From IMG/VR virus record IMGVR_UViG_3300036770_008707, positions 1-33,837 of that record: DNA of 33,837 nt; one strand, 5' to 3'. This document shows positions 12,258 through 20,197 of the stretch, piece by piece; position 1 is the stretch's first letter; each line of letters begins with the position of its first letter. The position numbers and the translations under genes were made by a program. The notes below the pieces were generated by a model. That model made no database searches. It saw nothing but the letters and a program-made list of their open reading frames with translations, and had not been told where the DNA came from. Origin of the DNA: a virus.

Positions 12258-14353
12258 CCAACCTTCTCGCCAAAGCCATCTCCGCTGTGCGGCGTTCGAT
12301 CACGCCGCAGGAATTTGTGACCGGCGCTGACCTCGAGGGCGGGACGCTCAACCGGTTCGTGCGGCCTTATGCGCAGAGCGTCTGGGTGCGCGCGGCGCTC
12401 AATCTGGTCACGCAGCCGATCAAGGCGGTGCCGCTGAAGTTGTATCTCGGCGACGTCGAGTTCAAGGACCCGGCGGTGAAGGCCTTCTGGTCGAAGCCGG
12501 CGGTCGGGATGACTTACGAGGAATTCGTCGATGCGACGTGCGGCTGGTTCAAGCTGGCGGGAGAATTCTTTTGGATCCTCGATGACACTTGGCTGCTGCG
12601 CGGCAGCGCGAAGTCGCGGTTGATCGTGGCGCGACCGGATCAGATGCGCGAGATCGTCGAGGGTGGCGAGTTGATCGGCTGGGAATACCGGGATGCCACG
12701 CATCGCCGGCACTCGCTGATTCCCGAGCAGGTTGTGCACCTCAAGAACTGGAATCCTTACAACGCGCACCGTGGACTCGGCGAGTTGGAGGCGGCGGCGC
12801 TAGGCGCGGAGACGGATTTCTTGGCCGGGCGTTTCGCCCGCGACAGCTACGCCAACATGGGTGAGCAGGGCGACTATGTGATCGGCAAAGGCACCCCGGC
12901 GACGGCCGAGCAGCAGGCGCAGATCACGGCGGCCCTGCGGGCAAAGCGCGCGGCAAAAATGCGCGGAGACTTCCGCCCGGTCTTCCTGACGGGAGACTTT
13001 GCGGTGCAAAGCCCGGCGATCACCGGCCCGGACGCGGCCATGGTGGCGAACCGCTTGCAGTCGCGGCATGAGGTCTTCATCGCGTTCGGTGTGCCGGCGT
13101 CGATGGCCGATGTCGCGGCGAGCTACTCGATCGGCAGCGCGAGCGACTATTTCCGGCTGATTCACCAGACCTGCTTGCCGCTGGCCACCAGCCTGGCCGG
13201 GGCCATCGACCGTCTGCTGCTGAGCCAGACTGGCCAAGCGGTCGAGGCGTTCTTTGATTTCGACGAGCACCCGACGATGCAGGCGGTGCGCAACGAGCGC
13301 ATCGAGGCGGCGATCAAATTGTGGGGCACCGGCATGCCGATGCGCGAGGTGAACGCCTACCTCGACATGGGACTGCCACAATTCCCTGGCTGGGAGCAGG
13401 GCTATTTGCCGTTCTCGCTTCAGCCGGCAGGCGAGCCTTTGCCCGATGAGACACCGGAGCCTCAGGCGCCGGCCGACGACACGATGGATGATGCGGTGGC
13501 GGCCATGATCCGGGCGATCAAGTCGTGCCCGGCGCATGGCAATCCGGAGCCCGAGCAAAAAGGCAAACGCAGTGATTTGTGGCAGGCGCACTGGCGCTCG
13601 CGGCAGGAGACGATCAAGACCTACGCGTCGAAATTCAACAAGCTGCTCATGACGGCGCGCGGCCAGGTCATGGCCAACCTGCAGAAGTTCGCCAAGGGCA
13701 AAGGGCCAAACATCGACTGGGTCCTGGATGTTTCCGACAAGGCGGCCGTGGCGGATCTGAATTTCGACCTCGAGGAGATGGAGGACGGGATCACCGTGGA
13801 GTTTGGCAAGGCTGGCCGGGCCGCGCTGGATCGCGCCGGGCGTCAGGCCAAGGCAGAGGTCGGGCAGCCCGATGATGCCTGGAGCATGCCTCCGGCGAAG
13901 GCGGTCAGCTTTCTCAAGGGCCGGGAGAACTTCCTGCGCGACATTGCCGACAGCGTGCATCAGGCGATCGAGGAGCAGCTCGTGGCCGGCATCGAGGCCG
14001 GCGAGACGATGACCGAGCTGGCCGACCGGGTGCGCGGGACCTTCAACGGGATCTCGAAGGCGCGGGCGATGACCATCGCCTCGACCGAAACGGCGGCGGC
14101 TTACGGCGCGGCGCGCCAGGAAGCGCTCGAGCAAAGCGGCATCGAGTGGAAGGAATGGCTCACGAGCGGCAACGACAACGTGCGCCCCTCGCATCAAGTG
14201 GCGGAGGGCCAGCGCCGGCGCATCAGCGAACCTTTCAACGTGGGCGGCGCCTCGCTCATGCACCCCGGCGACGGGTCGCTCGGCGCGCCCCCGGAAGAAA
14301 CCATCAACTGCCACTGCGTGGAAATCGCGGCGGAGGGAGGGCCGACCGCGTGA
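12254..14353 (+). CDS. portal protein fused to C-terminal MuF-like domain (699 aa)
   Basis: The N-terminal part, residues 1 to about 430, is an HK97/PF04860-type portal (VRPYAQSVWVRAALNLVTQP near residue 36, VVHLKNWNP, LGELEAAALGAETDFLA, and SASDYFRLIHQTCLP). It would form the dodecameric ring through which DNA enters. After a Pro-rich linker and a helical region, residues about 560-695 carry a MuF domain (PF04233-like), with DNVRPSHQVAEGQ at about 641-653 and PPEETINCHCVEI near the end. In Mu these are separate genes (gp29 and gp30/F). The ATG at 12254 overlaps the terminase stop; the upstream frame is a shadow. MuF proteins are minor head proteins injected with DNA in some phages. Confidence 0.9.
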   Translation: MTNLLAKAISAVRRSITPQEFVTGADLEGGTLNRFVRPYAQSVWVRAALNLVTQPIKAVPLKLYLGDVEFKDPAVKAFWSKPAVGMTYEEFVDATCGWFKLAGEFFWILDDTWLLRGSAKSRLIVARPDQMREIVEGGELIGWEYRDATHRRHSLIPEQVVHLKNWNPYNAHRGLGELEAAALGAETDFLAGRFARDSYANMGEQGDYVIGKGTPATAEQQAQITAALRAKRAAKMRGDFRPVFLTGDFAVQSPAITGPDAAMVANRLQSRHEVFIAFGVPASMADVAASYSIGSASDYFRLIHQTCLPLATSLAGAIDRLLLSQTGQAVEAFFDFDEHPTMQAVRNERIEAAIKLWGTGMPMREVNAYLDMGLPQFPGWEQGYLPFSLQPAGEPLPDETPEPQAPADDTMDDAVAAMIRAIKSCPAHGNPEPEQKGKRSDLWQAHWRSRQETIKTYASKFNKLLMTARGQVMANLQKFAKGKGPNIDWVLDVSDKAAVADLNFDLEEMEDGITVEFGKAGRAALDRAGRQAKAEVGQPDDAWSMPPAKAVSFLKGRENFLRDIADSVHQAIEEQLVAGIEAGETMTELADRVRGTFNGISKARAMTIASTETAAAYGAARQEALEQSGIEWKEWLTSGNDNVRPSHQVAEGQRRRISEPFNVGGASLMHPGDGSLGAPPEETINCHCVEIAAEGGPTA

Positions 14354-14487
14354 AAATCGCCCGACGTTCGATTTTTTGGGGGGCGTATGGGGTCAAGACC
14401 CTACCTCGGCAGGAAAACGCAACACGCGCGATTTGCAGCGGGTTTGCAGTGCCATCGCATAAACGAGTCTGAACCGGAAAAAAGCCT
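14354..14487. other. 134-base gap between portal and protease genes
   Basis: One of the few intergenic gaps in the late operon. It contains T and G runs (GATTTTTTGGGGGGCG near 14371-14386), a repeated GTTTGCAG/ATTTGCAG word near 14431-14446, and an A-rich stretch with GGAAAAAAG ahead of the protease ATG. No convincing promoter, terminator or gene is seen. Confidence 0.3.
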
Positions 14488-15192
14488 ATGAACGCAATCA
14501 ACCGACAAATTCACCCGGAGATCCGGGTATTGGACGAGGCCCAAGGCCTGGTCGAATACGTGGCCAGCGACGAAACGCTCGACCATTACCGCGAGATCAT
14601 CAAAGCCGACGGCTGGAAGTTCAACTACTTCAAGAAAAACGCGCCGTTCGTCGATTCGCACAACTACGAGACGATCGACCGCCTGCTCGGGACCGTGGTC
14701 GACTTCCGCGTCGAGGGCAAGCGCCTCATCGAAACGGTGAAGTGGGCCAAGGAAGTGGTCGAAAACACGCTGGCCCGCGTCGGCTTTGCCATGACTCAGG
14801 CCGGCCACCTCAAAGCGGTGAGCGTCGGCTTCATCCCCACCAAGTATGTAGACCAGTGGACCAATGGCGGCGCCGATCTGGCGCGTGAGGCGCTGAACAT
14901 GGGATTGGCGGCCGACGTCTCGAGCAAGGTCCGCACGATCTTCCTCGAGCAGGAACAGATCGAGCTGAGCGCCTGCATCATCGGGGCCAACCCGAGCGCC
15001 CTGGCCAAGGCCTACAAGGACGGCGCGGTTGAGGACAAAGACCTCGACGCCATCTACCAGAAAATTTCCGCAGACATCGAAAAACAAACCGCACGCGAGG
15101 CCGAGAGAGCTGCTGCCGCCGCGCGGGCAGAGGAGCAGCAGCGCCAGTGGTTGCGGAAATTCGAAACAATCATCAACGGAGGAAAATCCTAA
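14488..15192 (+). CDS. HK97-family prohead protease (S78-like)
   Basis: The 234-residue serine protease processes the scaffold part of the capsid protein during head maturation. The motifs fit the family: catalytic His H58 in PFVDSHNY, catalytic Ser S112 in LKAVSVGFIPTKY, and the following ELSACIIGANPSALA strand-loop characteristic of the group. The C-terminal quarter is a Glu/Ala/Arg-rich helix (about residues 180-228), which may act as internal scaffold or be self-cleaved. GGAAAAAAG precedes the ATG. The capsid gene follows directly, the usual portal-protease-capsid order of HK97-type phages. In Mu, the protease/scaffold module is different, so the head here is an HK97-like version on a transposable-phage backbone. 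Confidence 0.88.
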   Translation: MNAINRQIHPEIRVLDEAQGLVEYVASDETLDHYREIIKADGWKFNYFKKNAPFVDSHNYETIDRLLGTVVDFRVEGKRLIETVKWAKEVVENTLARVGFAMTQAGHLKAVSVGFIPTKYVDQWTNGGADLAREALNMGLAADVSSKVRTIFLEQEQIELSACIIGANPSALAKAYKDGAVEDKDLDAIYQKISADIEKQTAREAERAAAAARAEEQQRQWLRKFETIINGGKS

Positions 15193-15193
15193 T

Positions 15194-16408
15194 ATGGACG
15201 AAAAAGAACAGCAGTTTCGCAGCACCGTGTTGAGCGGTGTGGAGAAACTCCAGAAAGACAGCACCGACCTCGCGGCGAAAGTCGCCGAGATCGAGAAGAA
15301 GGGCGGAGACGTGGAAGCGCTCCGCAAGGAATTCAACGAAGCCCGCGAGAGCCTCACGAGCCTGCAGAAAAGCATGCTCGCGGTCCGCAATGTCGCCGCC
15401 CGCAAGGCCGGCGAAGTGAGCGAGTCTTGCGCCCGCACCATCGGTGCGATCGCGGCCCTGCGCGGCCTGAACAAGGGCCTCATCACCGAGGGCGTCGATC
15501 ACCTCAAGGGGTTCGTCTCCGAAGTGCTCGGCAAAACCGCGCTCTCGACCAGCGACATCCCGCTCCCGGTGGATTACTCCGGTGAGGTCGTCGAGTTGGT
15601 GAGCACTTACGGAGCGGCCCGCCGCTTCGGCACCGTGTTCCCGCTCGGCGCTGGCACCGTCAAGTTGCCCGCGCTCTCGACTGATCCGGCCTTCGGCCTG
15701 ATCGGCATCAACGGGGCGGTCGCGCAAAAGAGCCCGGCGATCGATTTCGTGACCTTCGCGGCCTCGAAATGGGGTGGCTTGGTGATCATCCCGAACGAGA
15801 TCGACGAGGACAGCGTTGTCGCGGTCGGCCAATTCATCGCCCGCTATGCGGCGCGTCAGATGGCCAAGATCGAGGACACCGTGTTCTTCGCGGCCGACGG
15901 CACCAACACTTACGACAGCCTCAGCGGCTTGACCAAGAGCGTGGTGACCAACTCGAAGACGGTCTCCTTGGCCTCGACCAAGACCAAGATCAGCGACGTG
16001 ACCCTCGCCAAGCTGCGCGAACTGCGCACCGGCGTGGACTCGGCCGCCTTGGCCCAAGGCGCCTACTACTTCCATCCCTCGATGGAGCAGGCACTCAACG
16101 GAATGAACAGCGGCGGCGACAAGCCTTACATCGCGGCGGGCATCCTTGGTGCCTCGCTCGACGGCTTCCCGATCCGCTGGGTGGACGTTCTGCCGGCCTA
16201 CTCGACCAGCGCCAACGCTTCCACGGTGTTCGGCCTGTTCGGCGACGTGTCCTACCAATACCTGGGCACACGCGGCGGCATGCGCTTCGACATCTCGGAC
16301 CAGGCTGGCTTTGCCAACGACCAGCTCTACGTCCGCGCGCTCGAGCGCTTCACCATCGGCCTCATGGCCAAGGGTGCAGTCGCCGGCCTCAGCACGGCTG
16401 CGAGCTAA
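15194..16408 (+). CDS. HK97-fold major capsid protein with N-terminal delta domain
   Basis: The 404-residue protein has an N-terminal coiled-coil delta region (about residues 1-95, VEKLQKDSTDLAAKVAEIEK and LRKEFNEARESLTSLQKSML). This acts as internal scaffold in HK97-type phages and is removed by the protease encoded just upstream. The HK97 fold follows: ALSTSDIPLPVDYSGEVVEL, the spine-helix region VVAVGQFIARYAARQMAKIED, FFAADGTN, and the C-terminal ALERFTIGLMAKGAV. The ATG at 15194 is preceded by GGAGGAAAA. The frame is open far upstream, but that part overlaps the protease. A strong hairpin follows the stop at 16416-16443. Confidence 0.92.
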   Translation: MDEKEQQFRSTVLSGVEKLQKDSTDLAAKVAEIEKKGGDVEALRKEFNEARESLTSLQKSMLAVRNVAARKAGEVSESCARTIGAIAALRGLNKGLITEGVDHLKGFVSEVLGKTALSTSDIPLPVDYSGEVVELVSTYGAARRFGTVFPLGAGTVKLPALSTDPAFGLIGINGAVAQKSPAIDFVTFAASKWGGLVIIPNEIDEDSVVAVGQFIARYAARQMAKIEDTVFFAADGTNTYDSLSGLTKSVVTNSKTVSLASTKTKISDVTLAKLRELRTGVDSAALAQGAYYFHPSMEQALNGMNSGGDKPYIAAGILGASLDGFPIRWVDVLPAYSTSANASTVFGLFGDVSYQYLGTRGGMRFDISDQAGFANDQLYVRALERFTIGLMAKGAVAGLSTAAS

Positions 16409-16415
16409 TCGCACT

Positions 16416-16443
16416 TTGCCCAGGGGGGAAACTCCCTGGGCAA
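16416..16443 (+). terminator. strong hairpin after the capsid gene
   Basis: A perfect ten-base stem TTGCCCAGGG/CCCTGGGCAA with the eight-base loop GGGAAACT lies eight bases after the capsid stop and ends 19 bases before the next ATG. No T-run follows, so full termination is doubtful. A stem here could protect the capsid mRNA 3' end or cause partial read-through that keeps capsid transcripts in excess. Confidence 0.55.
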
Positions 16444-16462
16444 CAGCGAGGAGCTAACACAC

Positions 16463-17083
16463 ATGAATGCAGGATTCTCCAACTTGAGCTTTTTGAAAAA
16501 GCGGCTGCTGCTGGCCAGCGATACGGCCGGCTCGGCCTACGATGACGCCGTGGCGGCGCTCGGGCTGAGCATGGCCGGGTATTTCGAGAGCGAGTGCGAC
16601 CGGAAGTTCGCCCGCGCGGCCGGCGTGACCTACGAGTGCGGAGCGGAGAAGCGCTTTGCCGTGGTCGATCGCTACCCGATCGAGAGCGTGACCAAGCTGG
16701 AGCTGCGGAACACGACCACCGAGGGCTGGGTCGAACAGGCGTCCGTGCCGGTGAATTTCAACCGCAACGCCGGCGTCGTGACCTTCACCCTCCTGCCGGC
16801 CACCGCCGGCGACGTGGTGCGCCTGACTTACACCGGCGGATTCTGGTGGGACACCAGCGAGGACAACAGCGGCACCAAGCCGAGCGGCGCCGAGGAATTG
16901 CCGCAGGCCTTGATCCTGGCTTGGGTGCAGGCCTGCAAGTTTTTGTGGGATCGCGGTTCCATCGAGGACCGGGCGAAGGCCGGCTTCGGGGATGCCGAGA
17001 TCGAGCGCTTCATCACCGGCGAGAGCAAATGGCCGGAGTTCATCACCGGCACGCTCGCGAAATTCCGGAGGGTCGCGTCATGA
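16463..17083 (+). CDS. head-tail connector protein (gp6-like, 206 aa)
   Basis: The 206-residue protein resembles head-tail adaptors of the HK97 gp6 / Mu gp36 (DUF1320) group. It has an N-terminal helical pair (LKKRLLLASDTAGSAYDDAV and GLSMAGYFESECDRKF), then beta strands (RFAVVDRYPIESVTKLELRN, VVRLTYTGGFWWDT), then C-terminal helices (LPQALILAWVQACKFLW). It would bind beneath the portal and form the connector ring. Position immediately after the capsid gene and before the gp10-like tail-completion gene supports this. The stop overlaps the next ATG. Confidence 0.75.
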   Translation: MNAGFSNLSFLKKRLLLASDTAGSAYDDAVAALGLSMAGYFESECDRKFARAAGVTYECGAEKRFAVVDRYPIESVTKLELRNTTTEGWVEQASVPVNFNRNAGVVTFTLLPATAGDVVRLTYTGGFWWDTSEDNSGTKPSGAEELPQALILAWVQACKFLWDRGSIEDRAKAGFGDAEIERFITGESKWPEFITGTLAKFRRVAS

Positions 17084-17568
17084 GCACTTTGAAGATCGAG
17101 ATCAATAGCAACGTGAAGCAAATCGCGGCGGCGGTGGGCGGCTGCGATCGCGCCATGGCCGAGGCGGTGGCGCGGGCGATGGGCATTGAGAACGACCTCA
17201 CTGTGGGGCACATCACGAAAAACAAACTCCGGCAGCGTGGACCGACAACGCTCGGTGTGGTCAGTCGCACGCTCTCGAGGTCCATTCGCGCCACCAAGCC
17301 AGTGATCTCAGGATCCGGGGTCAGCTCTTCCATCGGCACGAACGTGAAATACGCCGGCGCCCACGAATACGGCTCGAAACCTCACATCATCCGCCCACGC
17401 AAAGCCAAGGCCCTGCGCTTCTCGGGGCCGAACGGTCTGGTCTTTGCCAAGTTTGTGAACCATCCGGGCACGCCGGCCCGGCGGCCGATCGGCAGCGGCA
17501 TCGAGGAGCGGGCGGAGAACTACAGCACGTCGATCAGCCGGGCGATCGAGGAGGCCTGGAAAAAATGA
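17080..17568 (+). CDS. head-tail joining / tail-completion protein (HK97 gp10-like, 162 aa)
   Basis: The 162-residue protein is basic. Its central segment, VKYAGAHEYGSKPHIIRPRK, is the hallmark of the HK97 gp10 / Mu gpG-like family (a YA..HE.G core followed by an I.P...KAL strand). A second conserved block, HPGTPARRPIGSGIEERAEN, matches the family's C-terminal P.RP motif. These proteins complete the head-tail interface. It overlaps the connector gene (ATGA) and the tail-terminator gene, in the standard order. Confident by motif. Confidence 0.85.
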   Translation: MSTLKIEINSNVKQIAAAVGGCDRAMAEAVARAMGIENDLTVGHITKNKLRQRGPTTLGVVSRTLSRSIRATKPVISGSGVSSSIGTNVKYAGAHEYGSKPHIIRPRKAKALRFSGPNGLVFAKFVNHPGTPARRPIGSGIEERAENYSTSISRAIEEAWKK

Positions 17569-18332
17569 ACGATCCTGTCTTCCAGTTGCAGCTCGACGTG
17601 GCGGCGCGGCTCAATGCGCATCCGTTCTTCTCGGACATTCTGGTCCTGGCCAACGAAAAGGGCCTGCTCGGCGATGACTTGGAAAACGCGCTGAAGCTTT
17701 TCACGGCCAAGAGCGGCAAGTCGGGCGTGGCCGTGGTCGTCGATCGTCCGCTGCGGCAGGTGCCGAAACCCGATGCGCCGGGGCCGGAGATGGTGATCAT
17801 CGTTCCGGTGACGGTGGTCGAGATGCCTTTGCTCAACCGCGCGGCCAGCGGCACCGGCAAAACTACCGAGCAAATCGTGAGCGAGGCCATGGCGACTTTG
17901 CACGGATGGCGCGCGAGCAGCTGGATGGGACAACTTTATTGCGCGGAGGATGCGGTCACCCCCACGGTCGGCGGCGACAAGACGATCGCGACGGAAATCC
18001 AGTTCCGCACGCGGCTGCGCATGGCGACCGTCCCGCGCACGGGCACGCCGGTGATCAGCGGTTCTGCGGCGGCCGTGCAGATCGGCTGCAACACGCCGGA
18101 TGCGAGCATTTATTACACGACGGACGGCTCCTGGCCGTGGAGCGGGAATCCGTCGGCCGTCCTTTTCGGCATCACCCTTTTGACCGAGGACGGGCAGATC
18201 ATCGTCACCGAGGACGGCGATCCGCTGAACCTCGCAGAACCTTTCTCCGTGGCGGCGGGCACGCATGTGCGTGCTGCGGCCTACGCGGCGAACAAACAAG
18301 GCAGCGATGGAGCTGCCGCAACCCTGACCTAA
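17565..18332 (+). CDS. tail terminator-like protein with C-terminal CHB_HEX-like domain (255 aa)
   Basis: Residues 1 to about 155 fit a tail-terminator/minor tail protein in position and fold pattern (a helix, VAVVVDRPLRQVP, MVIIVPVTVVEMP, then QIVSEAMATLHGW). Residues about 161-255 add a small beta-domain of the chitobiase C-terminal type (CHB_HEX_C_1-like): TPVISGSAAAVQIGCNTPDA, IYYTTDGSWP, SAVLFGITLL, and a C-terminal AGTHVRAAAYAANK. That domain is common in surface-associated bacterial proteins and would decorate the neck outside the tail. The start overlaps the preceding stop (ATGA). Terminator identity is by context; the extra domain is read from motifs. Confidence 0.7.
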   Translation: MNDPVFQLQLDVAARLNAHPFFSDILVLANEKGLLGDDLENALKLFTAKSGKSGVAVVVDRPLRQVPKPDAPGPEMVIIVPVTVVEMPLLNRAASGTGKTTEQIVSEAMATLHGWRASSWMGQLYCAEDAVTPTVGGDKTIATEIQFRTRLRMATVPRTGTPVISGSAAAVQIGCNTPDASIYYTTDGSWPWSGNPSAVLFGITLLTEDGQIIVTEDGDPLNLAEPFSVAAGTHVRAAAYAANKQGSDGAAATLT

Positions 18333-18339
18333 TAAAAAT

Positions 18340-19797
18340 ATGGACCTGGCAAAACTAACGGGAGGCAGCGGCATCATTAAGTATCGCGGCCTCGAACTTG
18401 AATCGAAAGAGGGCATCACGGTGACGCCCGAACTGGAGACCACCGAGGTGGCAATCGACGGAATTTCCGCGATGGCCGACCAACGCGTGGATCTCCACAA
18501 GATCACCATCACCGTCACGCCGACGGGCAAGTGGGTGAACCCCGACCGGTTGTTCCCCTACTTGACAATGCCGGCGGGACGCTTCGTCCTCCCGGTGCTG
18601 CCGGCGAGCATCAACACCACCAGCGACGCTATCACCGCCGCCGCTCACGGCTTCTACGACGGCGATCGCGTGATGATCGGTCTGCGCTCGGGCGGCACCC
18701 TGCCGACCTCGAGCCCGCAGGTGGATGAATCGACCTGGTATTACGTGAAGGTCCTCACGGCCGACACTTTCACCCTGCACGCCACGCGCGCCAACGCGGT
18801 GGCCGGCACCTCGCCGATCAACTTCTCGGCGGCAGGATCTTCGGTCGTCGTGATCGGACAGTTCGACCTCGAGGTGATCGGTGAAGACGGAGAGCGCATC
18901 ACGTTCCACGCGGCGGCCGTGACTTCGCAGCCCGAGCTGACGCTGACCCGCACCGAAACGCCGATCGGCGAGGTGGAATTCACCGCCTATCTGCGGAACG
19001 GCAAGCGCACCAGCGATGCCGACGCCTTCTACACCATCGACCAGCCCGGCTGGAGCGGATGGACGGCCAACGCGGCGGACATCCCGACGCAGTCGCCCTG
19101 GGTGGCTTGGGCCGACCAGGTGAAGGTCTCGACCATCACCACGGCAACCGACGTGCTCGACACGGCCACGGCGCACGGTCTTTCTACCGGCGACGCGGTC
19201 TATGTGAACACCACGGGCGTCCTGCCAGCGGCCTCGCCGGCGCTCAACCCGGAAGCGAAATACTACGTGCGCGCCACGGACACCGATTCGTTGACCTTGC
19301 ACCTCACGGCAGCCAAGGCGACGGCCAACGAGGACGCGGTCAACTTCACCGGCACCGGCACGGGCACGATGTTCCTCACCAAGGACAACGCGCCCTTCAC
19401 GCTGATGGACACCGAGGAAGGTGTGACGGTCGAGAGCGAAGTCGAGCTGGAGGATCGGGTGACCGATCGCGACGGCGTGGTCAACGCCCGCCTCACCGAT
19501 TGCTCGATGCAGGCGACCTTTGCGGCGCTTTCACTCGGGGCCTCAAACGTGCTCAACATGCTCAAGCTGCAGGGCACCGGCGCCGAGATCGGGCGCTCGC
19601 TCAGCGCGGGCAGCAAACCGCTGAACATCTTCTCGGCTGGCATGTTCGTGCGCCTCAATGGCGCCGCCCCGAAGGCTGGCGAGATGGCTTGGACCATGAC
19701 GGCCGACCGCGTGCGCGAGTTGACCTTCGTCAACACCCGCGTGGTGAGCAGCGGCACGCTGCAACCCGTCGGTCACGTCGGCACGCAAATCCCGTAA
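18340..19797 (+). CDS. major tail tube protein with two inserted decoration domains (485 aa)
   Basis: The 485-residue protein is larger than typical tail tube proteins (about 200-250). The core has tail-tube-like strands (GITVTPELETTEVAIDGI and ITFHAAAVTSQPELTL). Inserted are two related beta domains of about 80 residues, at residues 91-172 and 265-346. They share an ITTATD..TA.AHG..TGD.V pattern, then TGxLP..SP, then YYV....D.TLH, then NF.G.G. This resembles the FCCH-type repeats seen in phage surface proteins. The insertions would sit on the tube exterior and could bind carbohydrate or host surfaces. The context, between terminator and fibres, fits a tail tube. Confidence 0.75.
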   Translation: MDLAKLTGGSGIIKYRGLELESKEGITVTPELETTEVAIDGISAMADQRVDLHKITITVTPTGKWVNPDRLFPYLTMPAGRFVLPVLPASINTTSDAITAAAHGFYDGDRVMIGLRSGGTLPTSSPQVDESTWYYVKVLTADTFTLHATRANAVAGTSPINFSAAGSSVVVIGQFDLEVIGEDGERITFHAAAVTSQPELTLTRTETPIGEVEFTAYLRNGKRTSDADAFYTIDQPGWSGWTANAADIPTQSPWVAWADQVKVSTITTATDVLDTATAHGLSTGDAVYVNTTGVLPAASPALNPEAKYYVRATDTDSLTLHLTAAKATANEDAVNFTGTGTGTMFLTKDNAPFTLMDTEEGVTVESEVELEDRVTDRDGVVNARLTDCSMQATFAALSLGASNVLNMLKLQGTGAEIGRSLSAGSKPLNIFSAGMFVRLNGAAPKAGEMAWTMTADRVRELTFVNTRVVSSGTLQPVGHVGTQIP

Positions 19798-19800
19798 GCA

Positions 19801-20193
19801 ATGAAGTGCAAGTTCGGCAACTACTGGATCACCGGCACCCCGTGGCAAGAAAGCTGCGGGGAAGTGGAGTGGTCTGCCGAGCAGCTGGTCGAGGTGGTCG
19901 CGCTCATCGGCGCGGCCACCCCGCTGGTCAAGGGGCGGGGCAACGTAAGCGACAGCGTGCCGGTTCCGGTCTCGATGACCTTTCCCACGGCAGAGGCAGC
20001 CCTGCAGCATTGCGCCGAGTTGCCTTGGCTTTTGCCCGCCGACGGCGAGCTGCGCTTCGAGGAGAACAGTCTGGTCATCGTTTTTCCGAAAGCTGCTTTC
20101 AATGGCGTTAATCGCAAGCGCCGGGGGGGCGCTTCGGTCGATCTGGTCTTCGAATTCACCGTGACGGGTCCGCCCGCCATCAACCCGAGTTGA
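19801..20193 (+). CDS. tail-region protein of unknown role (130 aa)
   Basis: The 130-residue beta-rich protein starts three bases after the tail tube gene ends. It contains QLVEVVALIGAATPLVKGRG, then FPTAEAALQHCAELPWLLPA, then strands (ELRFEENSLVIVFPK, SVDLVFEFTVTG). The position between tail tube and fibre is where tail assembly chaperones or minor tail proteins lie, but there is no programmed-frameshift partner visible. The pattern recalls small tail proteins that decorate or initiate the tube. Function not assigned. Confidence 0.6.
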   Translation: MKCKFGNYWITGTPWQESCGEVEWSAEQLVEVVALIGAATPLVKGRGNVSDSVPVPVSMTFPTAEAALQHCAELPWLLPADGELRFEENSLVIVFPKAAFNGVNRKRRGGASVDLVFEFTVTGPPAINPS

Positions 20194-20197
20194 CGAC

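Noticed and set aside
12800-14314. A 504-codon minus-strand open frame opposite the portal gene
   Set aside because: Arg/His/Leu-rich shadow of the portal-MuF gene; no motifs and no ribosome-binding context.
15173-16414. A 413-codon minus-strand open frame opposite the capsid gene
   Set aside because: Shadow of the capsid gene with His/Arg/Gly/Val-rich composition and no domain.
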